DNA from: JAISDD01 sp031553935
GTDB taxonomy: Bacteria > Bacillota > Syntrophomonadia > Syntrophomonadales > Syntrophomonadaceae
Direction: 5' to 3'
Assembly: GCA_031553935.1 (NCBI GenBank)
Contig: JAVBKS010000032.1
Span: forward strand, 1 to 26,450
DNA length: 26,450 nucleotides
The first letter of the stretch is position 1, and the number at the start of each line of letters is the position of its first letter. The notes below the pieces were generated by a model. It had not been told where the DNA came from and made no database searches. It was given only the letters and a program-made list of their open reading frames with translations. This document shows, piece after piece, positions 1 through 9,192 of this stretch. The position numbers were made by a program, and so were the translations under genes.

Positions 1-16
1 GATTGATTGCAGAGGC

Positions 17-771
17 GTTTCAATTACTCATAGGTAAGATAAATCCGACGACCGTCCGCACTAGAACGAGCTATATAATCGCGTTTCAATTCCTCATAGG
101 TAAGATAAATCCTTGAGTGGGCTAGGCCCATGAACAGTTTAATTCCGGTTTCAATTCCTCATAGGTAAGATAAATCCCCAGATCGATCGATTAAATGCTT
201 GTCTTTTTTAGGATGTTTCAATTCCTCATAGGTAAGATAAATCCATATACCTATTTTACCATATTATTTATATATATATATGTTTCAATTCCTCATAGGT
301 AAGATAAATCCGCCGCACGGACGAGAGGGGAGAGCCCATACGGAGAGTGTTTCAATTCCTCATAGGTAAGATAAATCCGATCGGTAACTTTGAAATTGCA
401 GCTGAGAAAAAGGAGTTTCAATTCCTCATAGGTAAGATAAATCCAGAAGAACCAGAACTTTTAGGAAATCCTAAAACAAGTTTCAATTCCTCATAGGTAA
501 GATAAATCCGAAGTATCAGCACACGGAGGAGCCAGACCTAGCCATGTTTCAATTCCTCATAGGTAAGATAAATCCTATACTGGAAGGCTCTGTTATGTCT
601 ACGATTTATTGTTTCAATTCCTCATAGGTAAGATAAATCCCGGGCGTACTTGCACAGAAGGATTTTTAAATGCTCGTTTCAATTCCTCATAGGTAAGATA
701 AATCCCACCAACTGACATTGACGGCGGCACAACATACGCTCGTTTCAATTCCTCATAGGTAAGATAAATCC
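17..771 (-). CRISPR. Type I-B CRISPR array, 12 repeats and 11 complete spacers
   Basis: The 30-bp repeat reads GTTTCAATTCC / TCATAGGTAAG / ATAAATCC on the plus strand. Repeats start at 17, 83, 148, 215, 282, 349, 415, 480, 546, 611, 676 and 742. Spacers are 35-37 bp. Eleven repeats are identical; the one at 17 has C to A at its tenth base (position 26). The minus-strand repeat ends in ATTGAAAC, the usual 8-nt 5' handle of type I-B crRNAs, so the array is read leftward from a leader next to cas2. The degenerate repeat then lies at the old, leader-distal end. The 16 bases before position 17 may be flank or a twelfth spacer, because the window begins there. The repeat has only a 3-bp potential stem (CCT-CAT-AGG), typical of weakly structured I-B repeats that need Cas6. 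Confidence 0.97.
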
Positions 772-915
772 CCGTTTTTTGCCCATAAAACCGCTATTTA
801 TAAAATATTTATTTCTTAGAAGTTTTAAGGAAAAATCGCTCATTGCTTATTTTTAGCCTTTTTACGTGTCGTCAACCTACCGAAGTTTTTGCGTTATTAT
901 TGGTCGACGACAAAA
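772..915 (-). promoter_or_regulatory. CRISPR leader between cas2 and the first repeat
   Basis: This AT-rich non-coding interval lies between the newest repeat (ending 771) and the cas2 stop codon (916). By array orientation it is the leader that carries the array promoter and the integration signals. It contains an inverted repeat, GTCGTCAACC at 868-877 and GGTCGACGAC at 902-911 (9 of 10 bases pair), right after cas2. I could not assign a convincing -35/-10 pair. The leader identity is inferred from position and array orientation. Confidence 0.75.
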
Positions 916-1179
916 CTAAATGATTGTGTCGAGGGTATTCTTTTCAATACCCATTATTTCGCGAGTGGTGTAACGTTCTGTACGCCATGTATATATTATA
1001 ACAGAATCTTCGTCATCAACCATAAATCTATGCAATTCATCTTTTAGCATTTTCAGATTGACTTCAGAGATCTCCCCTTCGAAGACAGAATTTTGCACCC
1101 AGTTAAGGTACTTACGGCACCTTTTTAGCGCTTTTCCTACTCGCTTCTCTCCGAAATCGTATACCAATACCACAAACAT
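916..1179 (-). CDS. cas2: CRISPR-associated endoribonuclease Cas2
   Basis: This 87-aa protein has the normal Cas2 length and a ferredoxin-like fold start: MFVVLVYDFGEKR, with the conserved Asp (residue 8) at the end of the first beta strand. The segment RKYLNWVQNSVFEGE is the second family motif (tract before beta 2). Cas2 dimers bridge two Cas1 dimers in the spacer integrase. The start ATG at 1179 has AAGGAG six bases upstream. The gene lies 12 bp after cas1 and is the last of the operon, followed directly by the CRISPR leader. Family assignment is secure from length, motif and context. Confidence 0.96.
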   Translation of the reverse strand: MFVVLVYDFGEKRVGKALKRCRKYLNWVQNSVFEGEISEVNLKMLKDELHRFMVDDEDSVIIYTWRTERYTTREIMGIEKNTLDTII

Positions 1180-1191
1180 TTAATTCTCCTT

Positions 1192-2184
1192 CTACCATAA
1201 TGCTTCAAATGGTTCATATTTTTTCTCACCCATTAAGTGTTTTTCCAGCTTATATAGTTCCAATCTTATCAGACGGCGGTAGCTAACATTTCTATTCAAG
1301 TCTCTGTGCTTAATGGTGGTGGCTAACCTGGATTCCCATTCTGCCAAAAAAGTTCGTTTACCTTTCTCAGAAAGCCATATTCCTCCACCCTCTTTCATAA
1401 AATCATTCTTAGTAAGTTGTCGCCGCCCTAACAAGGAATATATAATGCGGTCAACTAAAATCGGCTTAAAAATTTCAGCAACATCCAAATTTAATGAAAA
1501 CCTGCGGAAATTAGTGGCATGTAAAAAAGCGATTCTTGGATCCAGATGAGTTTGATAAATCTCGCTGAGCACCTGCGTATACAGCAGTGTGTTTCCAAAG
1601 CTTATCAAGGCATTTAATCTGTTGTTGGGTGGTTGCCGCGAACGCTGCCCGAATTCGAAATCTGGCTGAGCAATAATGGTATCCATGCTTTTGTAATACA
1701 TTTCTCGAGCATTTCCTTCATAAGCCATAAGCTCATTTATTGATTTGATCTCCGCGTTCTTTAGTTCAAATGCATCAATGCTATCAATATAGGATTCAAC
1801 TTCGCGCCCACGGCTGCGATAGTATTTAAGAACACGAAGAATATTATTTATCGCGCCTTCTACAAAAAGCCGAGCCAAAGCCAAACGTTTCTCAGCATCA
1901 TTGTAATGCTCTGCTTGTCTTAGAATCATATAACCAGAGTTATAGTGTTCTCGAGGATAGAAGCTCCCAGAATAATAGCCATAATAATTAAAAAAATGCA
2001 GTATTATTTCTTTTTGAGTGCAGAAGTCTAGCAGCGTTTTGTTTAGGTTAATCTCGCCATAGACCATTATCTCTTTAGTGTCCTCTACAGGTATAAATTT
2101 GCGCCCTTCAGCCCACTCAAAGAATAAGGTGTTATCTTTGCGCTTTAATTCACCGGATTGCAATAAATATATGGTCTTTTTCAA
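1192..2184 (-). CDS. cas1: CRISPR-associated endonuclease/integrase Cas1 (type I-B)
   Basis: This 330-aa protein has the typical I-B Cas1 length. The metal-binding triad is visible: Glu in MAYEGNAREMYY, His in RIAFLHATNFRR and Asp in SLNLDVAEIFKP. Cas1 with Cas2 inserts new spacers at the leader end. The start is taken at the TTG at 2184 (protein begins [M]KKTIYLLQSGEL), because GGAGGTG lies five bases upstream and the family begins there. An upstream in-frame ATG at 2214 would add ten residues across that ribosome binding site and is less likely. The gene sits between cas4 (58 bp upstream) and cas2 (12 bp downstream), the standard adaptation block order cas4-cas1-cas2. Confidence 0.97.
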   Translation of the reverse strand: MKKTIYLLQSGELKRKDNTLFFEWAEGRKFIPVEDTKEIMVYGEINLNKTLLDFCTQKEIILHFFNYYGYYSGSFYPREHYNSGYMILRQAEHYNDAEKRLALARLFVEGAINNILRVLKYYRSRGREVESYIDSIDAFELKNAEIKSINELMAYEGNAREMYYKSMDTIIAQPDFEFGQRSRQPPNNRLNALISFGNTLLYTQVLSEIYQTHLDPRIAFLHATNFRRFSLNLDVAEIFKPILVDRIIYSLLGRRQLTKNDFMKEGGGIWLSEKGKRTFLAEWESRLATTIKHRDLNRNVSYRRLIRLELYKLEKHLMGEKKYEPFEALW

Positions 2185-2242
2185 AAAAACACCTCCATTA
2201 TGGCACCTGCCCAAAGGCTAAACCTATTCGTGTAATTTCCGA

Positions 2243-2740
2243 CTATGCCCAACACAATTCCTGATAGGCGCACTTACCACAGAATTTTTGTTTCTGTACT
2301 GGCGGTGGAATTTCCAAAGCGATTATTCGCTCAATCTCTGCTATACTTTGTAGTAATTCCTGCTCATTTGATTCATTTAACTCAACTTTTTCAATCTGCT
2401 TTTGCTCTGGAAAACGTAATTCACCAGTAGCAATTATGCCTTGCTGTTTTAAGTTGTGCAGATAAAACAATAACTGCATTGTAGCGCTCTTTTTGTAGCG
2501 GTCAGTTTTCTTCACTTCTACTACTATCAGTTGATCTTGTCCTTTTTTTACAAAGTCAAGCTTAGAGTTCCCAAAGGAAAGTTCTTTCTTTTCTCGGGCA
2601 TAAGAATGCTCATGAAGATAACGCCCCCAGGTCATGTTTTCATCTGATTGATCTGGATTAATCTGGCGGCTTTGCAGCCAGACTTCCCGGTGACAGATAT
2701 AGTAATACCAGATAAGGGTTCCATTGATTGAATATTCCAT
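2243..2740 (-). CDS. cas4: CRISPR-associated exonuclease Cas4
   Basis: This is a RecB-like nuclease of about 165 aa. Visible features are the N-terminal Cys in YYYICHREVWL, the Asp/Glu-x-Lys core in LIVVEVKKTDRYK, and the C-terminal cluster CGKCAYQELC. The N-terminal and C-terminal cysteines would bind the [4Fe-4S] cluster of the family. Cas4 trims prespacers and helps select PAM-flanked spacers with Cas1-Cas2. The ATG at 2740 (MEYSINGTLIWYY) is preferred because GAGAGG lies just upstream and the family starts there; an ATG at 2767 would add nine residues. It stands between cas3 and cas1 in the operon. Confidence 0.95.
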   Translation of the reverse strand: MEYSINGTLIWYYYICHREVWLQSRQINPDQSDENMTWGRYLHEHSYAREKKELSFGNSKLDFVKKGQDQLIVVEVKKTDRYKKSATMQLLFYLHNLKQQGIIATGELRFPEQKQIEKVELNESNEQELLQSIAEIERIIALEIPPPVQKQKFCGKCAYQELCWA

Positions 2741-2773
2741 ATCGCCTCTCATATATACAAAAAACATTTAGCT

Positions 2774-5164
2774 CTAATAAATAAAAGCTTCCCCCTCATC
2801 TTTATACCCAGTAAAAAAATCATAATACTCCGTCATTTGTTCTTTTGGAATCCAATAAAAATTGCTTTTCACCTTTCCAAGAGAACGGTCTTCAAATTGT
2901 AACGGTTTATTTTCTTTTATCCGCTTAACTCTAACAGACAAAAAATAAACTTGCATAGCAGCAATAGCATTTTTCAAGTTTGCTTTGACCTCAAAATATT
3001 CTTCTTTTTCAACTTCATTCAATTGTATACGTAACTTTATGTACAAATCAGCTAAAGATTTAGCTTTATCATCAAACTCAACAAAAACATCAGCTATATC
3101 ATCGCATCGATCAATTAATTCAAATTTATTTAATTGCTCAAAATCCAGTTCAATAATACCTTTTTCCCAAATGTTTTTCGAAACGTCATCTAAGCCATGG
3201 CTTAATAATTGAGAATAGTATTCGTTCACTAAACCTCGGAATTCTTCTTCGCAAATAACCGCTTTGTTTTTGAAAATGGCTTTGACTCTGTTTTTTTGTT
3301 CAGTTCCATAAATCATTCCCCCATCGTTTTCAATTTCGGTCACGTAAACTGGCAAGTGGCTTGCTTTGTCATTATTCCGGTTAACCCTTCCTGCGGTTTG
3401 AATTAATGATGGTAATGGTGCTAAATCACGAAAGGCTAAATCGAAATCTAAATCTACTCCTGCTTCAATAGTTTGAGTTGATACCAAAATAAAAGGTATT
3501 TTATATCTCAAATATTTAGTTGCTTTTCTAATTACTCTCTTTCTAGCTTTAGGAATAATGTTAGTGGATAAATATAATACCCGGCGTGGATACAAGTTTT
3601 GCAATTTATTGTATATGCTCAGGCTTCTTTTGATTGTGTTAACTACAATCAGAGCTGCATTGGTTCCATCGTAGTTAGAGTGAAATGCTTTAATAAATTG
3701 GTCTTCCGTTATTGCCTTATCTGCAATCAATGAAATAAATTTGGTTCTACTTAACCCTTCAAAATAGACATCATTATTAGGCAATAATTCTTTAACAGGT
3801 TGCACATTACAGTTGGTATCTTTAAGCATTTCAGCAAAATCCATGATTCTTGGCTGGGTCGCCGTCATCAAAATAAATCGAGTACCAAAATGCATAGACA
3901 ATCGTTTGATCAAATTTCCGATTAAAGGTAAGTATCTATCCGGTAACGCTTGCACTTCATCTAAGATTACTATACTTCCTGCTAATTTATTGATTTTTTT
4001 TAGATCTCGGTTACGGCCTGATAATAAAGAATGAAATAATTGTACATATGTAGTCATAATTACATCGGCTTCCCAAGACTCTGTTTCTAAAAGTACTTTC
4101 TCTAAAGGATAATCATTTTCTTTTGCTAAAGGGTCGGCAATGGCTTGCAAATGGTAGTGTGCAAGTAGATTAATTTCTTTGCCACAAATTTTTCGGTATT
4201 CATCAAGGGTTTGTTCGATAATATTCACAAAAGGAATAGCTGTAATTATTCTTGGAATCTTAAAACCCAAGCTTTGCATCCTTTGTGCAAGATAAGTTGC
4301 AACTTGCATTGATGCAAGTGTTTTGCCTATTCCAGTAGGAGCAGTTAAAGTAAAAAGCCTTTGATCAACTATTTCCTGATCAGTCATAAGTGTTAGATTT
4401 TCCATTATATCTCTACGTGCATTTTCCCTGCGTTCGTTTAGATTTAGCTTCTTTCCTTTGTTTTTTTCTTGTAGATAAGCTAGAATGCTGCTGGGTTCAA
4501 CCTGCTTTCTAAATTTTTTCTCAATTTTGCCGGAATCAAGTTTGTCCTGATCAATCAAGATTGAAAAAAGCAAAATCAGAAAGAAAAACCATTGTGGATT
4601 TTTATAACGTTTTTTTATTAAGTGTGGGATATCACATATTATTTGTAGAGTTTTTTCATCTAAGCACAGGCACTTATCAAATAGCTTTTTATCGCATTCG
4701 TTAGGAAATGCATTTAGTATACTAGTCGCATTTCTTAACAAATTAGCCTGTTTATTTTGCAGTTCGAGAATCATATCTCTTGGTGTCATATTCACTCTAT
4801 GAACACGGAGATTGCCATGATGAAAGCGTACAACCAAATAGCATAGAAAACTGAAAATTTTGTCAATGTTGATAGGGTTATCTATTTGTTGAATTAGGTA
4901 ATTAAATAGAAATAATGCTGATATTCCCGCATGATCTTTGTCGTGAGACTGTACCCCATGGAGTAGATATGTTTGAAAGTATTCAGTATATTTGCCTAGA
5001 TCGTGAAAAATTCCGCATTGCCAAGCCATATGTGCAAACTTTTCAAAACCAATACCATCAAAATAAACACTTTCGGATACTGCATTAAGGCTACCATCAG
5101 CTACTAATTGCAAATGCTCTGGTAGTAGTTGCTTGTTTTTTTTATTGTAATGCGCCCAAAACAA
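2774..5164 (-). CDS. cas3: CRISPR-associated helicase/nuclease Cas3 (HD-DExH fusion)
   Basis: This 796-aa protein is the effector nuclease recruited by Cascade to R-loops; it nicks and degrades target DNA. The N-terminal HD domain shows FHDLGK (His54-Asp55), HDKDHAG (from residue 74) and RFHHGN (His115-His116). The SF2 helicase follows: Walker A TAPTGIGKT near residues 274-282, a DEVQ box in VILDEVQALP, motif III MTATQPR, and motifs V-VI in TIEAGVDLDFD and QTAGRVNRN. All key residues are present, so it looks active. The start codon is a TTG at 5164 with GAGGGTG five bases upstream. HD and helicase are fused, as is usual for I-B. It lies 21 bp after cas5. Confidence 0.97.
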   Translation of the reverse strand: MFWAHYNKKNKQLLPEHLQLVADGSLNAVSESVYFDGIGFEKFAHMAWQCGIFHDLGKYTEYFQTYLLHGVQSHDKDHAGISALFLFNYLIQQIDNPINIDKIFSFLCYLVVRFHHGNLRVHRVNMTPRDMILELQNKQANLLRNATSILNAFPNECDKKLFDKCLCLDEKTLQIICDIPHLIKKRYKNPQWFFFLILLFSILIDQDKLDSGKIEKKFRKQVEPSSILAYLQEKNKGKKLNLNERRENARRDIMENLTLMTDQEIVDQRLFTLTAPTGIGKTLASMQVATYLAQRMQSLGFKIPRIITAIPFVNIIEQTLDEYRKICGKEINLLAHYHLQAIADPLAKENDYPLEKVLLETESWEADVIMTTYVQLFHSLLSGRNRDLKKINKLAGSIVILDEVQALPDRYLPLIGNLIKRLSMHFGTRFILMTATQPRIMDFAEMLKDTNCNVQPVKELLPNNDVYFEGLSRTKFISLIADKAITEDQFIKAFHSNYDGTNAALIVVNTIKRSLSIYNKLQNLYPRRVLYLSTNIIPKARKRVIRKATKYLRYKIPFILVSTQTIEAGVDLDFDLAFRDLAPLPSLIQTAGRVNRNNDKASHLPVYVTEIENDGGMIYGTEQKNRVKAIFKNKAVICEEEFRGLVNEYYSQLLSHGLDDVSKNIWEKGIIELDFEQLNKFELIDRCDDIADVFVEFDDKAKSLADLYIKLRIQLNEVEKEEYFEVKANLKNAIAAMQVYFLSVRVKRIKENKPLQFEDRSLGKVKSNFYWIPKEQMTEYYDFFTGYKDEGEAFIY

Positions 5165-5185
5165 TGTAACACCCTCTTTGTATTA

Positions 5186-5947
5186 TTAATGCATCCAAGC
5201 AATTACTTCATCGTTATCTAATCGCACGAGATTATTTGCATTCCCTTGAATGCCAGAACCGGCAGCATTGATAATAAAGTTGGCTTTTCCTTTTGCTGTC
5301 AATTTACGTTCAAAATCAAACTCTAGCGGCAAATCCTCTTTAAAATAGCTATATTTATTATCGCGAACAAGCTCTAATTTGCATAAATCTTTTACTGACA
5401 CTATGGAAGAAATATTTCGAATTTCGTTTTTTTGTTTCAATATCTCTCCTTGATAAATCCTGTCTGTCTCTATCCAGCCCAAATTTTGTGCACTACCTAG
5501 AGCAACAGAGATCCCGTGGCTGCAATAAAATGATTCATACACAGGTGATAAGATTTTTTTCAAGCTGTCTTGTATGTATTTATTTTTGTGGTGTACCCAA
5601 ACCTTATAGTCAATATAGCCAATAGCTAATTCCATCGGGATAATAAATTCTGTAGCGGTCTGAGAATGATATTCTGCAGACCCGTTTAGATCGTTGCTGC
5701 CCTTAATCATTAGCAAATTCATTTTTTGCATAGTTTTCTTTATCGGGGAGCATAAGGCCAAACTTATATAGCATTCCGATAGAGAAAAATCATTATAATA
5801 AGAATCCCGCTCCATACCTAGTAAACCTGCTAGTATACCAACAATTGTGGTGCGGGGGGGAACCCAATAACTTAATGCTGCAGAATTGGAATAATACTTT
5901 CGGAAATGCGCCATCTTTCCTCGCAAGTGAAAAGCTAATATATCCAT
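5186..5947 (-). CDS. cas5: Cascade subunit Cas5 (type I-B, Cas5b/Cas5h)
   Basis: This protein of about 253 aa begins MDILAFHLRGKMAHFRKYY, the RAMP-fold N-terminus of Cas5b, followed by the family motif PPRTTIVGILAGLLG. Cas5 caps the 5' handle of the crRNA in Cascade. The ATG at 5947 is preferred: AGGGTG lies six bases upstream and it avoids the 11-bp overlap with cas7 that the ATG at 5971 would give. Neighbours are cas7 upstream (13 bp gap) and cas3 downstream (21 bp). The late segment GSGIQGNANNLVRLDNDEVIAWMH is the normal C-terminal strand region. Confidence 0.93.
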   Translation of the reverse strand: MDILAFHLRGKMAHFRKYYSNSAALSYWVPPRTTIVGILAGLLGMERDSYYNDFSLSECYISLALCSPIKKTMQKMNLLMIKGSNDLNGSAEYHSQTATEFIIPMELAIGYIDYKVWVHHKNKYIQDSLKKILSPVYESFYCSHGISVALGSAQNLGWIETDRIYQGEILKQKNEIRNISSIVSVKDLCKLELVRDNKYSYFKEDLPLEFDFERKLTAKGKANFIINAAGSGIQGNANNLVRLDNDEVIAWMH

Positions 5948-5960
5948 ACATCTCACCCTC

Positions 5961-7070
5961 TTAGGAAACAATTATTGGGGTTAACAATTCAATAGCTTGA
6001 TGATCAGGAAATTGAATCATCTGAGCACTTTCAACGCTCGGGTGTATCCATCCGATAACTTTTTCAATGAAACCTTTATCCTGCATAGCTCTTATTTTGT
6101 TTTCCAGATCAGTAAAATCTATCTTGATATCTGACCACTTGCGTATGGTTTCAACTGTGTTAGACACTTTTACGAAGCGCCTGAGATCACCTAAATAGCC
6201 ATCAAATTCAGGTTTGTAAACTATCTCCAAATAGTATTGTGGTATCTGGCCTTGTTTACTATCAGTTTGATTGTTATGCATACTTTGTATTAAAGCTTTA
6301 GCGAAGATTCCATGATCCTCGTCAGTCATGCCAGTGAGCTTGGCAGCGTATTTGTTTATTGTCCCGTAATGTGCGAAATGCCCATAATGTAGTTTGTATT
6401 TCTTTCCGAAAGTGGAACTATCGTCATTCATAATGGTTGTAATGCTGCTTGATTCAACCAATTCAACTGGATGCAAAGAATAACCCCAGGTAATTTGCAC
6501 TGCTCCAGTAAAGGTTTTTGAAACTCCTTCAACTGCCATTGCACTGCCGAAAAGTCTTATATCTATCAGTTCTTTTTTAATAATCTCTGTAATAAGAGCA
6601 TTAATAAACGCCGAAACTTGTTCCTTTGAGGGGCCAATGCTTTTGTTTTTCTTTTTCCCTTTGTCTTGCTCCTCTTCTTTTCCTTTACTCTTATTAGGTT
6701 TAGCAAGCTTTTTAAGCTCATCATAAATATCTTCCCATTCTTCTTGAATAAGCCAATTGTCACGCAGGTATTGATTGTTTTCTCTAATCATTTGAACTTT
6801 ATCCGGCTCTTTTAGAAACTTTTGTATAACAAAACCAAACATTTTGTCCATAGTCACTTTTTGATCGGCAAGGGTATCAACAAAAATATTAAAATCCTTC
6901 TGTTTTAGAAAATCCCTTATATCTCTTTTGCGGCGCGCATCACTCACTAAAGCGGTCATGGTTTCATAGTCCATACGCGGTTTATTCTCTTGATCAGGAT
7001 CGCCGTTAACGTTGGTCATTATTGCTTCAAAACCAAATAGGAATTCTCTGTTATTCATCAGAAGTGCCAT
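5961..7070 (-). CDS. cas7: Cascade backbone subunit Cas7 (type I-B, Csh2 family)
   Basis: This protein of about 369 aa opens MALLMNNREFLFGFEA and carries the Csh2 signature NVNGDPDQENKPRMD and later IDIRLFGSAMAVEGVSKTFTGAVQ. Six or so copies polymerise along the crRNA spacer and flip out every sixth base. A lysine/glutamate-rich loop (KPNKSKGKEEEQDKGKKKNK) sits mid-protein and looks like a flexible insertion. Three in-frame ATGs (7079, 7070, 7058) are possible; 7070 has GAGGAGG nine bases upstream, while 7058 matches the usual family N-terminus. It overlaps the 3' end of cas8b, suggesting translational coupling and coordinated subunit supply. Confidence 0.95.
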   Translation of the reverse strand: MALLMNNREFLFGFEAIMTNVNGDPDQENKPRMDYETMTALVSDARRKRDIRDFLKQKDFNIFVDTLADQKVTMDKMFGFVIQKFLKEPDKVQMIRENNQYLRDNWLIQEEWEDIYDELKKLAKPNKSKGKEEEQDKGKKKNKSIGPSKEQVSAFINALITEIIKKELIDIRLFGSAMAVEGVSKTFTGAVQITWGYSLHPVELVESSSITTIMNDDSSTFGKKYKLHYGHFAHYGTINKYAAKLTGMTDEDHGIFAKALIQSMHNNQTDSKQGQIPQYYLEIVYKPEFDGYLGDLRRFVKVSNTVETIRKWSDIKIDFTDLENKIRAMQDKGFIEKVIGWIHPSVESAQMIQFPDHQAIELLTPIIVS

Positions 7071-9162
7071 CAATATCATCCTCCTCTATGTTCATGTCTT
7101 TGTTTTCGGCTTCGATTGTATCCTCTTCATCTTTACTTAAACCAGGGGTTTTTTTGCCTACCTGAAAAGCATAGCCAGACATAATAAAGAATACATTAGC
7201 ATGTTCGCCTAAACTCCATTCTTCTTTTGTTAGTGCTGCTCCCATGTAATAATGGAATCGGTTCATTAACCATTCAGTATAAAAATTAATTTTGTTATAT
7301 TGCCGTAATTTCTCAACCAGATCTTCATAAAAACGCAGAATATGTTTTTGTTTCATCCCTTGGAAATTGACTTTCTTGAAAATCGGCTTATTCTTGTGTT
7401 TTTTCGCTGCTTGAGCTAAGGCTACTCTTTTCATTATCAAACCTAAAAAGAATAGCGCTTTCATCTCGTTGGTAAAATGTTGATTAGCCAAAAACTCTTC
7501 TGCTTCCAAAATGCTTTCTGGGCATTCTGCCATTTTTAGCATTTCATTCATATTCATGCTTTCCCCCTCATCTAAAAAGCTTATACCTTTACCGATTCCT
7601 AACTCTTGTATGGAATGTAATATAACGAGATAGGCAAAAATAATTCTCTTGATGAAATAATCTTCTTGTCCTGAATGTATTTTTTTAAAACCTTCTAAAC
7701 CCAAGTTGTAGTAGTTCCTGACTTTATCAGAAGCCAACTGCTTTAATCCCTTATCCATAGCTTCCAAAGCGTATCGATATACTAAATCATTTTTTATCTG
7801 CTCTCTTTTCAAAATGCTTTTATAGAAGGATAATATCCTTCCGACATCAATTTGTTTGCCATCTTTTTTGGTCTTAACCGGAATTACATGGTAAATGCTG
7901 CCAAGGGAGAAAATTTTGAGATGATCGCTTACAAACAATAAGTACTTCCTAAAAACCTCCAAAATTTCGATAAAATAATAACTATTTACATCACTTATAG
8001 TCTGCAAGATCGTGATCGAATTGCCGTCAGTATCATAAATAATGAAATTGAGATTAAAATTGCCCATATGAAGTTCTCGTGTTTCGACTTCTATTCCTCT
8101 GAGCCATTCCTCTGCTTTTTGGGGCTTGAAAACAAAATCAATTTCCCTTGTAATTTCGCTAATGTTTTGGTATTCAAAGTCTTCTAATAATCCTTCTGGA
8201 AGTATAAAAGTTTTTTCTCTGGCTAAAAGTGTTGTTAGCTGATTTAATACAACTTGCTCTCCTCGGCGCAGATCATCGAAACAATCTTTGCAAAAAGCAT
8301 AATTATGTTCATGTCCTGATGCCTCGATATTATTGGCATAATTAATAGTTGTTGTCGTAAAAACTTTATTAATACCATCACGACGAAATTTTGTTGAATA
8401 TTCAATGCAAGCTATATCATTTTTGGAAAGACCGCAAATATAGCACATTTCGGGTTGATTTGCTTTACTATAATCATTTTTATCGTGGGTTCCGATAATT
8501 TTTTCACCCAGTTTATGAGTCCGCCTTATAAGTTCTAAATAGTCCTCGTGTTTTGCAACTTCAACTGTCTCACCATTAGATGTTATTATCCGAGGCACAA
8601 CAAGTACAATTTGATCGCTAAATTTTCCACCAACTGCTCGTCTAATGAAAGCTTCGAATGAGATCTCTTCAGATACGTCTGCGGACTTTTGCACAATCCT
8701 TTTCTTTTCGATATCATAACTAAAACCAAGTTCAGGATTGTTTATTACGAACTCAATTTTCTCCAAAGCCAATTGTCCATTTTCTGCCTCGATTAGCCCC
8801 TTATCACTTACAGCAGTTAATAGATGAGCGAGATTTTGCAATCCATTCTTCTCCAATAAGTATTTCAGATTTGCCCATAAGCCCATAAAAAAATAGCTGT
8901 GTTTACCTTCTCTAACCACATGAAATTGTTTAGCAGCAGCTTTGTTATTGCCGAAATAATTGAATTTTCTATTAGAATCATTGCTATATGGTGTCAGATC
9001 CTCAAAGACGATTACATTTTTGCACAAATCGAATGTCATATAAACAACGTAGGGCTGTTTGCTTTTTTCCGATTTTCTAGGCTCTGGATATAAAACACTG
9101 TAGATATCATCGTCTGGAAAAGCACGTCCGATCATAGCTGTTAATGCAGGTAAATTCACCAT
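7051..9162 (-). CDS. cas8b: Cascade large subunit Cas8b (Csh1/TM1802-like)
   Basis: This 703-aa protein is in the size range of TM1802/Csh1-type Cas8b, the subunit that reads the PAM and recruits Cas3. A zinc-finger pair is visible at Cys240/Cys243 (CYIC) and Cys291/Cys294 (CKDC), a hallmark of this family. The C-terminus is acidic (EEDEDTIEAE-type and IEEDDIDG runs). The start ATG at 9162 follows GAGGTG closely; a GTG at 9159 is equally possible. It follows cas6, but with a 230-bp or longer gap that contains the creTA-like module. It overlaps cas7 at its 3' end. Subfamily placement within Cas8b is from motif and context only. Confidence 0.9.
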   Translation of the reverse strand: MVNLPALTAMIGRAFPDDDIYSVLYPEPRKSEKSKQPYVVYMTFDLCKNVIVFEDLTPYSNDSNRKFNYFGNNKAAAKQFHVVREGKHSYFFMGLWANLKYLLEKNGLQNLAHLLTAVSDKGLIEAENGQLALEKIEFVINNPELGFSYDIEKKRIVQKSADVSEEISFEAFIRRAVGGKFSDQIVLVVPRIITSNGETVEVAKHEDYLELIRRTHKLGEKIIGTHDKNDYSKANQPEMCYICGLSKNDIACIEYSTKFRRDGINKVFTTTTINYANNIEASGHEHNYAFCKDCFDDLRRGEQVVLNQLTTLLAREKTFILPEGLLEDFEYQNISEITREIDFVFKPQKAEEWLRGIEVETRELHMGNFNLNFIIYDTDGNSITILQTISDVNSYYFIEILEVFRKYLLFVSDHLKIFSLGSIYHVIPVKTKKDGKQIDVGRILSFYKSILKREQIKNDLVYRYALEAMDKGLKQLASDKVRNYYNLGLEGFKKIHSGQEDYFIKRIIFAYLVILHSIQELGIGKGISFLDEGESMNMNEMLKMAECPESILEAEEFLANQHFTNEMKALFFLGLIMKRVALAQAAKKHKNKPIFKKVNFQGMKQKHILRFYEDLVEKLRQYNKINFYTEWLMNRFHYYMGAALTKEEWSLGEHANVFFIMSGYAFQVGKKTPGLSKDEEDTIEAENKDMNIEEDDIDGTSDE

Positions 9163-9192
9163 TTCACCTCACTTTCATTGACTCAAAATAAG

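Noticed and set aside
797..820. Second possible CreA target in the CRISPR leader (minus strand TAAGAAATAAATA)
   Set aside because: Only the first six bases match the pseudo-spacer, followed by three straight mismatches; this is expected by chance in AT-rich DNA.
6566..6763. 65-aa frame within cas7
   Set aside because: It is an out-of-frame shadow of the lysine-rich insertion of cas7.
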